DNA from: Oenanthe sinensis
Taxonomy: Eukaryota; Streptophyta; Magnoliopsida; Apiales; Apiaceae
Length of the DNA: 64,000 nt
Direction: 5' to 3'
Assembly (NCBI GenBank): GCA_028671895.1
Contig: CM053795.1
Location: 7,709,501 to 7,773,500 of the forward strand
In this document: positions 39,792 to 50,547 of the stretch, in pieces
Position numbering within the stretch: the first letter of the stretch is position 1
Layout of the letters: every line of letters starts with the position of its first letter
Position numbers and translations under genes: made by a program
The notes under the pieces: generated by a model
Told to the model about the DNA's origin: nothing
What the model saw: only the letters and a program-made list of their open reading frames with translations
Databases searched by the model: none

Positions 39792-42700
39792 TCACAGGCT
39801 AGAGGAATTCCAACTAGCATCAACAGCTGTGATGAGAGTCTCGTGTAGTTTGGAGCCAGCACAATCAATTATACCTCGATCAAGTCCTTCAAGATATATA
39901 TCTTTTGAAAAATCAAGTTGATGGCCTCCAGCATCGGTCACAAGTCCACCTGCTTCTTTGATGATAACGACAGCAGCTGCGTGGTCCCATATTTTCTCCT
40001 TGTAGCCAGCCCGAGCAAACTTCATAAAAATTTCAGCATCCCCCCGAGCTATGGCTGCATACTTCACCATGCTGTACACACGTAATGGCTTGTTCCTGCA
40101 GTCAAGATCATTTTCATCAGAACAATATTAGCGCTTTAAGATGTTTGCACAGTCCAAATCATTGTGTATCTTATCTTTATGGATTTCACACTTTATCAAG
40201 ATGGACAATGATTGCAAGTAAATTGAATTCCTGAAACCATTTAATTTTTTTAGGTCAAACTTGAAAATTTGGAGAGAGAAATTAGTTATATATATTCACC
40301 CAAGTCCAACACTATGAGCTAGGCCAGCTGTGAAAGAATGACTTGAATTTGCCTTTTCAACTGGTTCACAAAATGTTGCTAATTCCGGATCATCAATAGG
40401 AGACACTTGAATTTGCCTTGCAGAGTTTGGCCACACAAATGTCTCTTCTCCATGTAATAGTGGCTGCATCAAAGACCTGTGAAGACCTTTCCTTGCATAC
40501 ATAACACAACCTTTATTCCTAGTGTTATATGTTGGTGGAGACATAGTTCTCTGGTCTCCATTATGATAGCTTAGGAGTTCCTTTCTCATTGGATAATTTG
40601 GGCAGCCAAGAACTCCTAACACAACTTCACCATCTTCTATTAATGCCAAAGCCACAGCATATTGATCCCCGCGTACAAACCCCAACGTGCCATCAACGGG
40701 ATCCAGTACCCAAAATCTTACAGTGTGGCCACCAGTTGAATTGCATCGACCGATGGCCTCAAGAACTTCATTTGGATGCAGAGCAGAACCTGGAGCTTTA
40801 AGTCCAAACCGGGGTGCTTCAGCCAGACAAGTATTCACTGTCTTGACAACAGTTTCTAGCAAACCAGTTGCATTTGACTTGGAAAGCACCTGGACATCTT
40901 CTTCAGCAACAATTGATACATTATCACTTCCAAAAGCCTCAGAGAGCACCCAACTAACAGTTGCTTGAACACTCCAATCTGTTAACAAGGCACGGTCAGG
41001 ATACCCAAATTTACATTGAAGCCATGAAGTTTATAAAATGGCACGTCTTTAACAATTTAATTTATGAATATTATTAAATTTTGCCTAACAATTACGTGGG
41101 CAAGATAATTATGCGTACTTACGATTCTGAACCAAGTCTATATGATAAAAAATTACCAAAAACCTTGTAACAAACTTTGTCGGCCTAGATACTTCTCATC
41201 GGAAAACATAAGTTTTGCAATACTATCCTAGTGTTAGTTGTTATGAAATTCCTGTGGCCATATAATATAATACCAAAAAGGTAACCCCAATACTAACTTA
41301 ACTAATATGTAGTATCAATTTTGTGCACTCCACTGATCATCCATGAATTTAGCCTACTTGCCAGTACCATAGTTGAGATGATAGCATTCCTTCTATGACC
41401 GACTTAATTAATACTATTATATAGCTCATATGAATAGTAGCCACAGAACTAAGAACCGGGCAAACACCCCAAAGAATACAAATTTTATCAATGATATGTT
41501 AGTGAATTTTTATCCGATTTTGAACTACAACAAATACTTGCTTAAAGCATATTTTTGCTGCTCTTTTTAACTTAGTATGCCCTGGTTCTGTTATCGGATC
41601 AATCTCTCTTGATCAATAAGCCAATTACCAATGCATACGGAGTGAGTTGATTTTGTGTCTAAAATTCCGCTTGTATATTGGCAAATAATAGTAAAGAGTG
41701 AACTAATATTGTAAATAAACATTTGCTTGAAGAGATTAGATATTTAGCACTAAGAATCTAGATTCTAGGGGCACTACCTAAGGAGATTAACTGGAAATTA
41801 CTATTCCTGTAACCCCATTTAATTTCTAAGATATTACTCTATTTTAAACATGAAAAAAATAAACAATTACGTTGGATTACGCACAATCTGGTAAAGCTGA
41901 AATTTTAATAATGTACTGCAACAATCCAAATCCAAATGCATGAGAATTCAACTAATCTGCCACCACTCACACGATACATTTTCATAACATATACATATTA
42001 ACATATATCTTTACTATCTGTAAAATTAGCTATAGGGGTGCATGGCGCATGCTCCACCATCCTACTAATCCCTCGTCACCATCTTACAGTCTTGTAGAAT
42101 TCTGTATCATAATATCTAAAACTCTAAACATTGAAGGCAACGTCATAAGAAGAAGTATGTTCACTTTTACAGATAGTAAAAACAAGAATTCAAATTAAAG
42201 AAAAAAAGGCCACACTTGTGAAAGACTCCTACTTTTTTAACACTCTATTCATAAACCAAACATATCCGGTATAATCCCGTTCCGTAAAAACTAAAAAAAA
42301 GAGAGAATATATTTGCAACTTCAAGAAGTCCATCTACAACCCCCCAAATCAAGAAATGCATAAAAAAAATACAAAAAAAATACAAGAAATGTAAATAGAA
42401 TATATAACCTGCAATAGTGACAGGAGAATTGTCATCCTTAGAGCTGACTAGTTCATTTCTTTTGACAACCAAATCATGTTGAAGTTTCTGACAAAGCAAA
42501 CAAGCCATATGAACAGCTCTAACACCAACTCCCAATTCTTTGGAGTACAAACCAGGGTCTGAAAATGTTGTCATCTCCACCAAATCTTGACCCTCTTCGT
42601 CAGATTGAATTACATTACTATTACTATTACTACATTTGGACAAGAAACAAACAAATCTTTGATGACGGGGTTTATAAGAAAATGGTGGGAATAAAAAATA

Positions 42701-42805
42701 TTCTCTTTTCAGGATAAAATGATTAAATATAGAATTACAAGTATTTCTTGACTTTGGGAACTGGCCCTGTGGGATTTTTGCTGCTGCAAAACCTGCAGAG
42801 GCCAT
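39792..42805 (-). CDS. AHL: HAL2-like 3'-phosphoadenosine 5'-phosphate (PAP) phosphatase, organellar (459 aa)
   Basis: Minus-strand exons 42805-42409, 40978-40300 and 40095-39792 join in phase and end at TGA. The product belongs to the inositol monophosphatase superfamily, HAL2/SAL1 branch, which removes the 3'-phosphate of PAP to give AMP. The metal-binding motifs are intact: AEED (EED at residues 158-160), WVLDPVDGT (DPVDGT at 225-230) and IWDHAA (D at 396). The first about 90 residues are basic, serine-rich and unconserved, fitting a plastid or mitochondrial transit peptide. I chose ATG 42805 (MASAG) because conservation and transit-like composition start there. An in-frame ATG at 42874 would add 23 residues. 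The closest relative I recognise is the plant HAL2-like PAP-specific phosphatase rather than SAL1 itself. PAP breakdown keeps sulfation and RNA exonucleases working. Confidence 0.93.
40979..42408 (-). other. Large first intron of the PAP phosphatase gene
   Basis: This is a 1430-base intron with minus-strand donor GCAG/gttata and acceptor ttaacag/att. It is AT-rich; no nested gene or clear transposon was recognised. Confidence 0.7.
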
Positions 42806-42889
42806 TGTAAGATACGAGTATGTCATGTAAGTATTATCATGGCTCTGCTTGGGGATCACTTTTTCCGGAAACAAATCCTTATTTTCGGA

Positions 42890-44390
42890 AATAAATAGGT
42901 ATGAATGTACTTTTTCTGAAAATAAATAATTTATTTTTTATTTTGAAAATAATATTTGATTTTAAAATTCTAAAATAAATATTTATTTTTAAAAAAATAT
43001 AAAAATATGTAAAAAAATAAATATGAAATAAATAACTTATTTTAAGTTTAAGCAACCCCAAACGGCTATTATATGTATATCATTTCATTTTATGGCTTCA
43101 ACTATTTAGGAAAGTGACTACAGTAGTTAAAAAAATGCTAGGTACCCGAATACTGAGTTGTTAATGGGTAATTTTCGTATAATAATATATGATTCCGCGT
43201 GTATATATATATGCGTCCATAAATTAAAATAAGTTATATGTCAATGTACGTCATTTGAGGGGAAAAAATCACAGCCTAGGTAGGTCAAAATTAAATTATT
43301 TTCCTAATTTTACTTAAAAATATTTGTACGAAATTTTAATACTAATAGAAATAATTCCTCATCTGATTATCATTGACTTGATGGAATATATACAATATAC
43401 ATGGCCTACAATAATGGAATATATACAATATACATGGCCTGCATTTGTATATTTAGCTTCCTTAATTATAGTTTGTTTTAAATAAATAATTTCTTTCCTT
43501 TTTCAAAATTAAATGAGTTATTTTTTCATGACAAAAAACAATAATAACACCTAGAATTATTTATATTTGAGAGTTATATAAATATTATCTTTATTTTTAT
43601 TTAAGTATATGGTTAAAAGACAAAAAAAGATGACACTTAAATTTATTTATTTTAATATAATAAGAACACATAAATTTTAAAAAATATTTTGATATTAAAC
43701 CGAAACCAAACCAATCTGTTAAGAAGCGCTTTGATTTGAATTGATTTTTATGACATTCGGTTTGAGTTTGGTTTTTAAATTTTCAAAAATCGAAAATTTC
43801 GATTTGGTTTGATTTGATTTGGACCTCCAAAACCCTGGGGAGAAGTTAACTTGTAGTTGCGAGGCATGTTCGTGTCGAATTATATATGGATATTAAAATA
43901 ATAAATTAATCTGAATTCTTTTTATTAAATTTTAATATTAATTTAATTCGTTCATTAAATGGGTGTCCGAACCGACCTGTTAAGTTCTTTATTAAATAAA
44001 TCGTATAACTTATTTTATTTGTTATATATATATATAAATTAATTGATGTATGTAATTATAAATTATATGTTTATTAATTAATATAATTATTTTTATTTTT
44101 ATTACATAATGTAATGTTAAAAAAAAAGATATCAATACTGATATATTTAATTCAGGTAACAAAATATAAATATTATTTAACATTTAATTTGAAATAAATA
44201 CATAAATCTAAACAAAATATAAACAAATAATTAAAAAACAGCTTGAACAAGTATATTATGTATGATAAAATATTTATTAATTATATTAATATATTATATA
44301 TATTAATAAATATTATATTTAAAGAATAGTACTTATACGAGTTATGTGGGTTGGATTTGGGTTATACGGTTAACATATAATTCATTTTTT
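42890..44390. other. AT-rich intergenic DNA
   Basis: No gene was seen. It contains a 33-base tandem duplication (43381-43446) and gaaaccaaaccaatc/ggtttgatttgat-type phrases (43690-43830) that look like old repeats. Confidence 0.5.
43381..43446 (+). repeat. 33-base tandem duplication
   Basis: Two adjacent units beginning atggaatatatacaatatac, at 43381 and 43414, differ at only a few bases. Confidence 0.9.
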
Positions 44391-44479
44391 TAGGGTTAAG
44401 GAGTGAAAAAACCACTAAGGTTTAGGTGTAGGGGTAGATAAGCCCCTGTAATTTAAAAATACTCAAATAAGCCCCTCAA

Positions 44480-45084
44480 AGTTTAATAGTTACTGTTTTG
44501 TACAAATGTAATAACATGATCCATGAAATAGAAGTTCACAAAGTGTTCATGCACAACATGAGTCATACTCACGGCAATAACATTCAACACTCAATTTTAT
44601 GACAACATATTCAAGTGACATCACAAAGAAACAAATGACAACAACTATTCCATCGACAGTAAACTTGGCGGAGAATGAAGACTTGAAGACCGCAAGTATT
44701 ACTGACAACATCATTGACGGGGATAGTTGACAACAGTTTTGGAGACATTATGTTTAATGAACTATCAAGGCTTGACGACAAAGTATGCGGGCCAAAGATA
44801 TTGTCACCATAGAGAAGTTAGAAGTTGACAGTACACTTTTAGTGAAGCTGACAAACTGTTCCAGGTAACAGACTAAGATAGTGAAAATACAAGGAATGAT
44901 TTGGACATGTCTATCTAGTCTGTCAAGTCTACTACTGCAACTTGAGAAAAGTCAAACAAAAGATAAAATGTGCTTAAGGAGTCAAAGATTTCTGCATATC
45001 TCAGAGTTGCTTTATCTACAAATGGAATGAAGATGTTATAAATATATTCATTTGATGATGTATAAAATACTAGAACAAAGTCTA

Positions 45085-45126
<42 letters not shown>

Positions 45127-45790
45127 GTAATCGAATAAGTCTTTCTAGTCTCTGATCAAATTAAATGTAAATCAGAGTCTATTTATAGTCCATGTACATG
45201 TATCAAGAGTATTTGTACTTAGAAGATTTTCAGGAGAAATAAAGTCAGAGTCGAGAGTTCAATCAGAGTCTATAGACAATCAGAATTTATAGTCTGTCAG
45301 AGATTGTAGATCATCAGAGTCTGAAGGTTTTCAGAGTCTATAAAACTGAAGCTGAATTTGGAAGATGATCACAGTAATGGAAATTCTTCGAAAATAAAGG
45401 CAAATATATTGCAGTATGCTATGGGAATGAAGGAGAATTACAGAATGAAATTGTTAGCTAATAATTAAGAATTCTATTCCTTTTATAATTTGATTTTCTG
45501 TTATTAGTTGATAGACAACTCTCTATATAAACTCTATTGTAACCTAATTTATTTTGTCGAACTTTTGAGAGAGTATAGAGATAGAGATAATTGCTGTGAG
45601 AAATACAAAGTAGCTGTTAGGATTTGTGTACACCCTAGAATAGTTTGTATTTGATCATTAATAATACAAACAGTATTTTTTTCATACTTTGTGTTTAATC
45701 TTTGTTATTTGTTTAAGATTTAAATACCTTGAGTTTTATTTTAAAACAGGCAAAAAGACAACACAAGTATTCAACCCCCCTTCTACTTGT
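44480..45790 (+). mobile_element. LTR-retrotransposon-like remnant
   Basis: The stretch has the style of a plant LTR. Ordered phrases such as gactatcaagg and cagagtct recur. A TATA-like ctctatataaactctattg lies near 45511-45529, and the end reads gtattcaaccccccttctac (45767-45786), a phrase often seen near Copia-type LTR ends. A 19-unit AT microsatellite interrupts it. There is no protein-coding frame. Class and borders are inference. Confidence 0.4.
45087..45124. repeat. AT microsatellite, 19 units
   Basis: An uninterrupted AT dinucleotide run lies inside the LTR-like remnant. Confidence 0.95.
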
Positions 45791-45799
45791 GTAACTGGG

Positions 45800-46430
45800 A
45801 AAACAAAAGACAAGGTTGAATGAGAAAAACACAATTTCTATTTTAAGATTTGTTCTAGGACCAAATAAAAGTGCTCATGTAAGTGAGATATGTGTTTCAA
45901 TATAAATACACATATCTGACAAGTACTTTTCCTTATGCAACTGAGTTACATTTTCTATCAAGTACAGAAATATTAGAAAATTCATTGTTATTGTTTTTAT
46001 TGAAGCTAGAATTCATTTCCAGTTAGTTGTAACAAACCAAAAATAAAAAATTATTTTTGAAGTTTAAAAATACTATCTTCTTTATCTGCTTTTATTGTTT
46101 GCATCCTAAACCTGTTAATTGTAATTCTTGTTTGTTGTTATCAAGAAATAGTTATAATTAATTGCATTCAACCCTTTTTTTGCAACACTTATCTTACTTA
46201 ACAATGAAATTATTATTTATAAATTAATATATTTTATATATAATTGAATTTTATTAAATAATTCTATAAAATAATAGATAAATAGTTAAATTGTCATATC
46301 AATATTAAAATATATATATAACATATTTTTTTTTAGTTTAATAAAGTTACTTTCAGATTTAAAAAAGAAGAAGAAAAAGAAACGTTTATTTGAAAAAGAA
46401 AAAGAAAAAGAAAAAAAAGCAACGAGAGTC
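45800..46430. other. Intergenic DNA upstream of the quinone oxidoreductase gene
   Basis: AT-rich sequence ends in a purine tract of gaaaaa repeats (46366-46420) that probably belongs to the upstream promoter. No gene was seen. Confidence 0.5.
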
Positions 46431-46504
46431 GTATAATTTGACTATTTCCGCAATATATTTTCCAAAGAATTTGAACAACTCACGTGGCCCACTCTGATCA
46501 ATAA

Positions 46505-46530
46505 CCCCCACCCCACCCCACCCCACCCCA
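46505..46530 (+). repeat. CCCCA repeat in the oxidoreductase leader
   Basis: Five tandem ccccca/cccca units lie 56-81 bases before ATG 46586, probably in the 5' leader or core promoter. The run is C-rich on the plus strand, so the complementary strand carries G tracts. Confidence 0.8.
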
Positions 46531-46585
46531 AACCAAAATTCATTAATTTACCCATCAACCCAACCCACCCAACAAGAAGGAAAAA

Positions 46586-49065
46586 ATGAAAGCAATAGTA
46601 ATAACAAGCCCAGGTGATGCACAAGTCTTGAAAATTCAAGAAGTTGAAGAACCCCAAATTGGAGATGATGAAGTTCTTGTCAAAGTTGAAGCCACTGCTG
46701 TGAACAGAGCAGATACACTTCAAAGGATAGGTGCTCATCCCCCACCTAAAGGTGCTAGTCCTTACTTGGGTCTTGAATGTTCTGGAACTATCTTGTCTAT
46801 TGGCAAAAATGTTACCCGGTGGAATACTGGTGATCAGGTAATTATTCATTTGATTATCTGTTTTGTTTGTATGTTTTGATTTGTAGTTGTTAGATGATGG
46901 ATTTGACAAGTGGGGTTTGGTTTTCTTGATTGATTGTGTTGTTTTTGTTGTTAAAGTTGAAATTTTTAATCAAGGTTTCACTTGCTTAGATATGTTGTTG
47001 GGTTCAGATACTACCAATATCTAAGAGGTTAAATGTTGTTTGCATATATGTAAATTGATTATTTTGCTGATTTGCAATATGTGTTGATCTTTTCATGTTT
47101 AGATTAGTTTGAATGCGGTGAGACCACTGAGATATATGGAGAAAAGCCTTCTTTTATGATCTTGATATCAGTGATCTTTTGGGGCTGTGCTTTATTATGT
47201 GCCAGGGTGCCGACTGCTGAATCATTTAGCAACTAGTTTTTTTGTACTAGTTCTAAGGGGTCTTACTTTGTAAAAACTTACTTGGTAAGTTTGGAATATT
47301 AGAGTAAATAGCCAAGCAGTAATGAGATGTCTGCTATGCAGGTCTGTGCTCTCCTTAGTGGGGGAGGGTATGCTGAAAAAGTAGCTGTACCAGTTGGACA
47401 GCTTCTTCCTGTTCCACTTGGTGTTTCTTTGAAAGATGCTGCTAGTTTTCCGGAGGTTGCTTGCACTGTTTGGTCAACAGTGTTTATGATGAGCAAGCTA
47501 TCTTCAGGGGAGACGTTCCTGGTAACTTATTCCCATGTCCGATGTTTCAAAAACATTCTTATATCATGTTGATTACAATCGAGATATATGTAAAGTTATC
47601 CGGTCATGGAGCTTACTAATGCCAATGTTGTTATTGGAACCTCGGAGAAACTTATTGGCCTATGTTAGCAAGGTTATCATCAAGTCTTCTGATATCTTAG
47701 AATTAATCTAAGCATATAATGGTTGAATCCTTCTCTAAATAAGTAATTAACTAATGGTTAAAAGATGCATTTTGAAGAAATTGATTGACCAACGATTGTC
47801 GTCCTTACAATAGCATTGTATTAGTGGACTAAATGTAAATGTCCGAATTGGACCATTACCTTCCCATTTCTTATATGGCATGCTCTATGTAACTGTAGTA
47901 ATACTTTGTTTACTGCCTTCTTATGAAGATTAACCCGAGTACTTACATATATTAGGTACATGGAGGTTCTAGTGGAATTGGTACTTTTGCCATTCAAATT
48001 GCCAAGTACCTAGGAGTTAAAGTTTTCGTCACAGCAGGTAAACCGGAGAATAATATTTTTGGAAATCATATATGTGATATGTCTTATATTTGATCCCTAT
48101 ACTTCCACATATCGAAACAATTATGTACTTGCATTAATTAGGAAACGAGGAAAAGTTAACATTTTGCAAGGATCTCGGCGCTGATGTGTGCATTAATTAC
48201 AAAACTGAAGACTTTGTTGCACGAGTTAAGGAAGAAACAGGAGGGAAAGGTGAAATTTCTTAAACATATTGTAGTAGCAAGTTTATTTATTATGTTGTGG
48301 ATTTTGTTGCCTGAATAGATCTCAATAAAAGAATTTTAATCTCTCTTATAACAGGTGTTGATGTTATACTTGATAATGTTGGAGGACCCTACTTGCAGAG
48401 AAATCTTGACAGCCTAAATATTGATGGGAGACTTTTCATTATTGGCTTTATGGGTGGTGCAGTAACACAAGTAAACCTTGTTAGTATGTTGGCAAAACGC
48501 CTCACAGTTCAGGGTATGTACCAATATGTATATGCTGCTTTATATTTTGCAACCTAGAAAATCCTTTGGGACATGATTTTGTTGCCTGCTCTATCTGTTA
48601 CTTGCCTGCTCCATCTGTTATGAGGTATTACAGTCCAATCTCTGTTCCACCAAAAGAGCTCACTTTTCAGTTAATGAATAACACTAAATGAGAATGTGTT
48701 CAAGTTGGATAACATAGTTTCATTGCAACACCAATCAATGTGAACTCTTTTTGTATTAACAAAGACTTTCCTGTCAGATGAGACTTTCTCGTGCAGGAGA
48801 GAGAGAGAGTTGTTTAACACATAGTAAAATTTTAAGCACACACTTGATATCCTTGCTCTATCTTGCAGCTGCTGGTTTGCGAGGCCGAAGCTTAGAAAAC
48901 AAATCTCTGATTGTAAGTGAAGTGGAAAAGAATGTTTGGCCAGCGATAGCAGCTGGTAAGGTGAAACCGGTGGTCTATAAATATTTACCATTAGCTAGCG
49001 CAGCAGAAGCTCACAGCATCATGGAAAGCAGCATTCATATTGGGAAGATAATCTTAGTTCCATGA
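46586..49065 (+). CDS. PIG3-type NADPH:quinone oxidoreductase (325 aa)
   Basis: Exons 46586-46837, 47342-47521, 47956-48037, 48142-48249, 48355-48513 and 48869-49065 join in phase and end at TGA. The product is a medium-chain dehydrogenase/reductase of the zeta-crystallin/PIG3 branch, which lacks zinc. Such enzymes reduce quinones with NADPH in the cytosol. The N-terminal catalytic fold has the family phrase TAVNRADTLQR (about residues 38-48) and YLGLECSG. The nucleotide-binding motif HGGSSGIGTFAIQ begins at about residue 146. DVILDNVGG, GRLFIIGFMGG and the C-terminal tail GKIILVP follow. Length matches the usual 325-335 residues. The TIAA-type splice junction at exon 5/6 (AGG/gtatgt) is needed to give TVQAAGLRGRS. 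Confidence 0.95.
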
Positions 49066-49069
49066 TGTA

Positions 49070-49860
49070 AATTGGAGCAAAATGATTGTCTTGTTACCAT
49101 ATGATGTGATGGTATCTGCTTGATTTAATATCTAATCCTTCCCTAGGACTGAGGGAATGAGATGAACTGTGGGAGAATGAATTGAATTTGTACCACGTTG
49201 AGGACATGAATTCATTTTTCTATATATTTATCTAATTAATTACAGCCAAATTTACTGCTAGGTGCTATCTAATCTTAACAGGATATTTTGAGAATGAATG
49301 GCCATTTTCACTCCTTGGCGCTTCATTCTGGGGGTAAATACTTGCATATGATAAATGCAAGCATAATTTTGCAAAAAGAATTCAATTCTGGAGTTTTGGC
49401 AAATTTAAGATGTGATGAAAATTTTATTTTCAAGTTGCAACACGGACTGTAAAGCTTGTTCTCATCTTTCAGCATAAAAAGAACCTATGCATATGCATAC
49501 CTTGATCAGGGTCAATACGGGAAGACGTTAATTCTTAACCCCAAAAATAAATGAATCCTAACCGTTGCAGTAGCTTTACAACATTACAAATCAAAGAGAA
49601 ACCTAGTTACATAAGCTTTATATCACGCAGTTATGTAAGGTCCTTGAAATAATTCATTGTATCATCAGAATGCATCTTCTTCATCCTAAAGGTCATTCTA
49701 CTAGTAGCATACTATACAACACCTAAAGAATGAATTATAACAGCGAAATGATTTGCCTTGCTTTGGTTAATCCCTCAAAATATTTAGTGAACACTGGATA
49801 TTGAAGCAAATCATTCACTATACACAACTAATTTGGTAATTCTCGTGTAAATAACAAGAA
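49070..49860. other. 3' flank shared by convergent genes
   Basis: The first part is the probable 3' UTR of the oxidoreductase. On the minus strand near 49690 an acceptor-like cctttag precedes a few codons (DEEDAF, then stop) that could end the 49866-49972 exon in phase. This is not proven. Confidence 0.35.
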
Positions 49861-49865
49861 TATAC

Positions 49866-49972
49866 CTTTTTAAGTGCTTCAGCTAGTTTTCCTTGGTCTA
49901 GGACCAGATTATCTGGTATATCATCAGCTCCCCAAGGGGCAAATTGCTTAGTCTCAATCGGAACAGGCACAT
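49866..49972 (-). other. Isolated coding-like exon of unknown origin
   Basis: On the minus strand an open stretch bounded by accag and aag/gtatat reads in one frame as PVPIETKQFAPWGADDIPDN and a short LVLDQGKLAEALKK continuation. Composition and boundaries look like a real exon. I could not assign it to a family. In the phase offered by the preceding beta-galactosidase exon it would hit a stop quickly, so it may belong to a different, otherwise lost gene. Confidence 0.45.
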
Positions 49973-50199
49973 CTGGTTGCACAAGATTACATGCAAGATT
50001 GAGAAGGAATGTTGACCATAAATATATTAAAATAACATCTTAAACCTATGGAAAATATATTCTACTGTAAACAATCCTAATAGATTGCAAAACCTTAACG
50101 TGGCACACAAAAGTCAATAATCGAAACAATAATACCATACCCTACTAAATAAGTACTAATTAATGTAGAACTTAAAGTTAGTACTAACTACTAATTAAC

Positions 50200-50312
50200 G
50201 TTAGGAATTTGGAGTTTTATATATGTAATGCAATATGTAGTGCACTGTTCTCTAAATATTCTACATGCAATACACATAGCAGAACATATAGTATAAAACT
50301 CCAAGTCCTAAC
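50200..50312. repeat. Short inverted repeat
   Basis: The left arm gttaggaatttggagtttta and the reversed right arm gttaggacttggagtttta flank about 65 bases. It lies between the last beta-galactosidase exon and the unassigned exon, and may be a small MITE or a chance hairpin. Confidence 0.5.
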
Positions 50313-50547
50313 TTTAGTCGGCTGACACTTAACAGCCAGAGAAACGGGGACTGATGCTATATTTTCATTTTAGTGCAAACTGTAAGGACTTGGTGAAATT
50401 AAAGAGTGCCCTTATCAAGCTTTTTCTTTAAGTTTGGCCAAGTTTTTGTTACTTGATTTCGTAAGAAGTAAAGTTTCAGTGGGAACAAATTACATGGTTA
50501 TGCAATGTTTGGGTGCAAAAGATCAGTACATTTTTGTAATTACTTAC

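Noticed and set aside
40589..40968. Plus-strand open frames across the PAP phosphatase exon
   Set aside because: They are antisense shadows of the strongly conserved exon 2.
46442..46909. 155-codon minus-strand frame over the oxidoreductase start
   Set aside because: It is antisense to exon 1 and its tryptophan/glycine tail comes from the CCCCA repeat.
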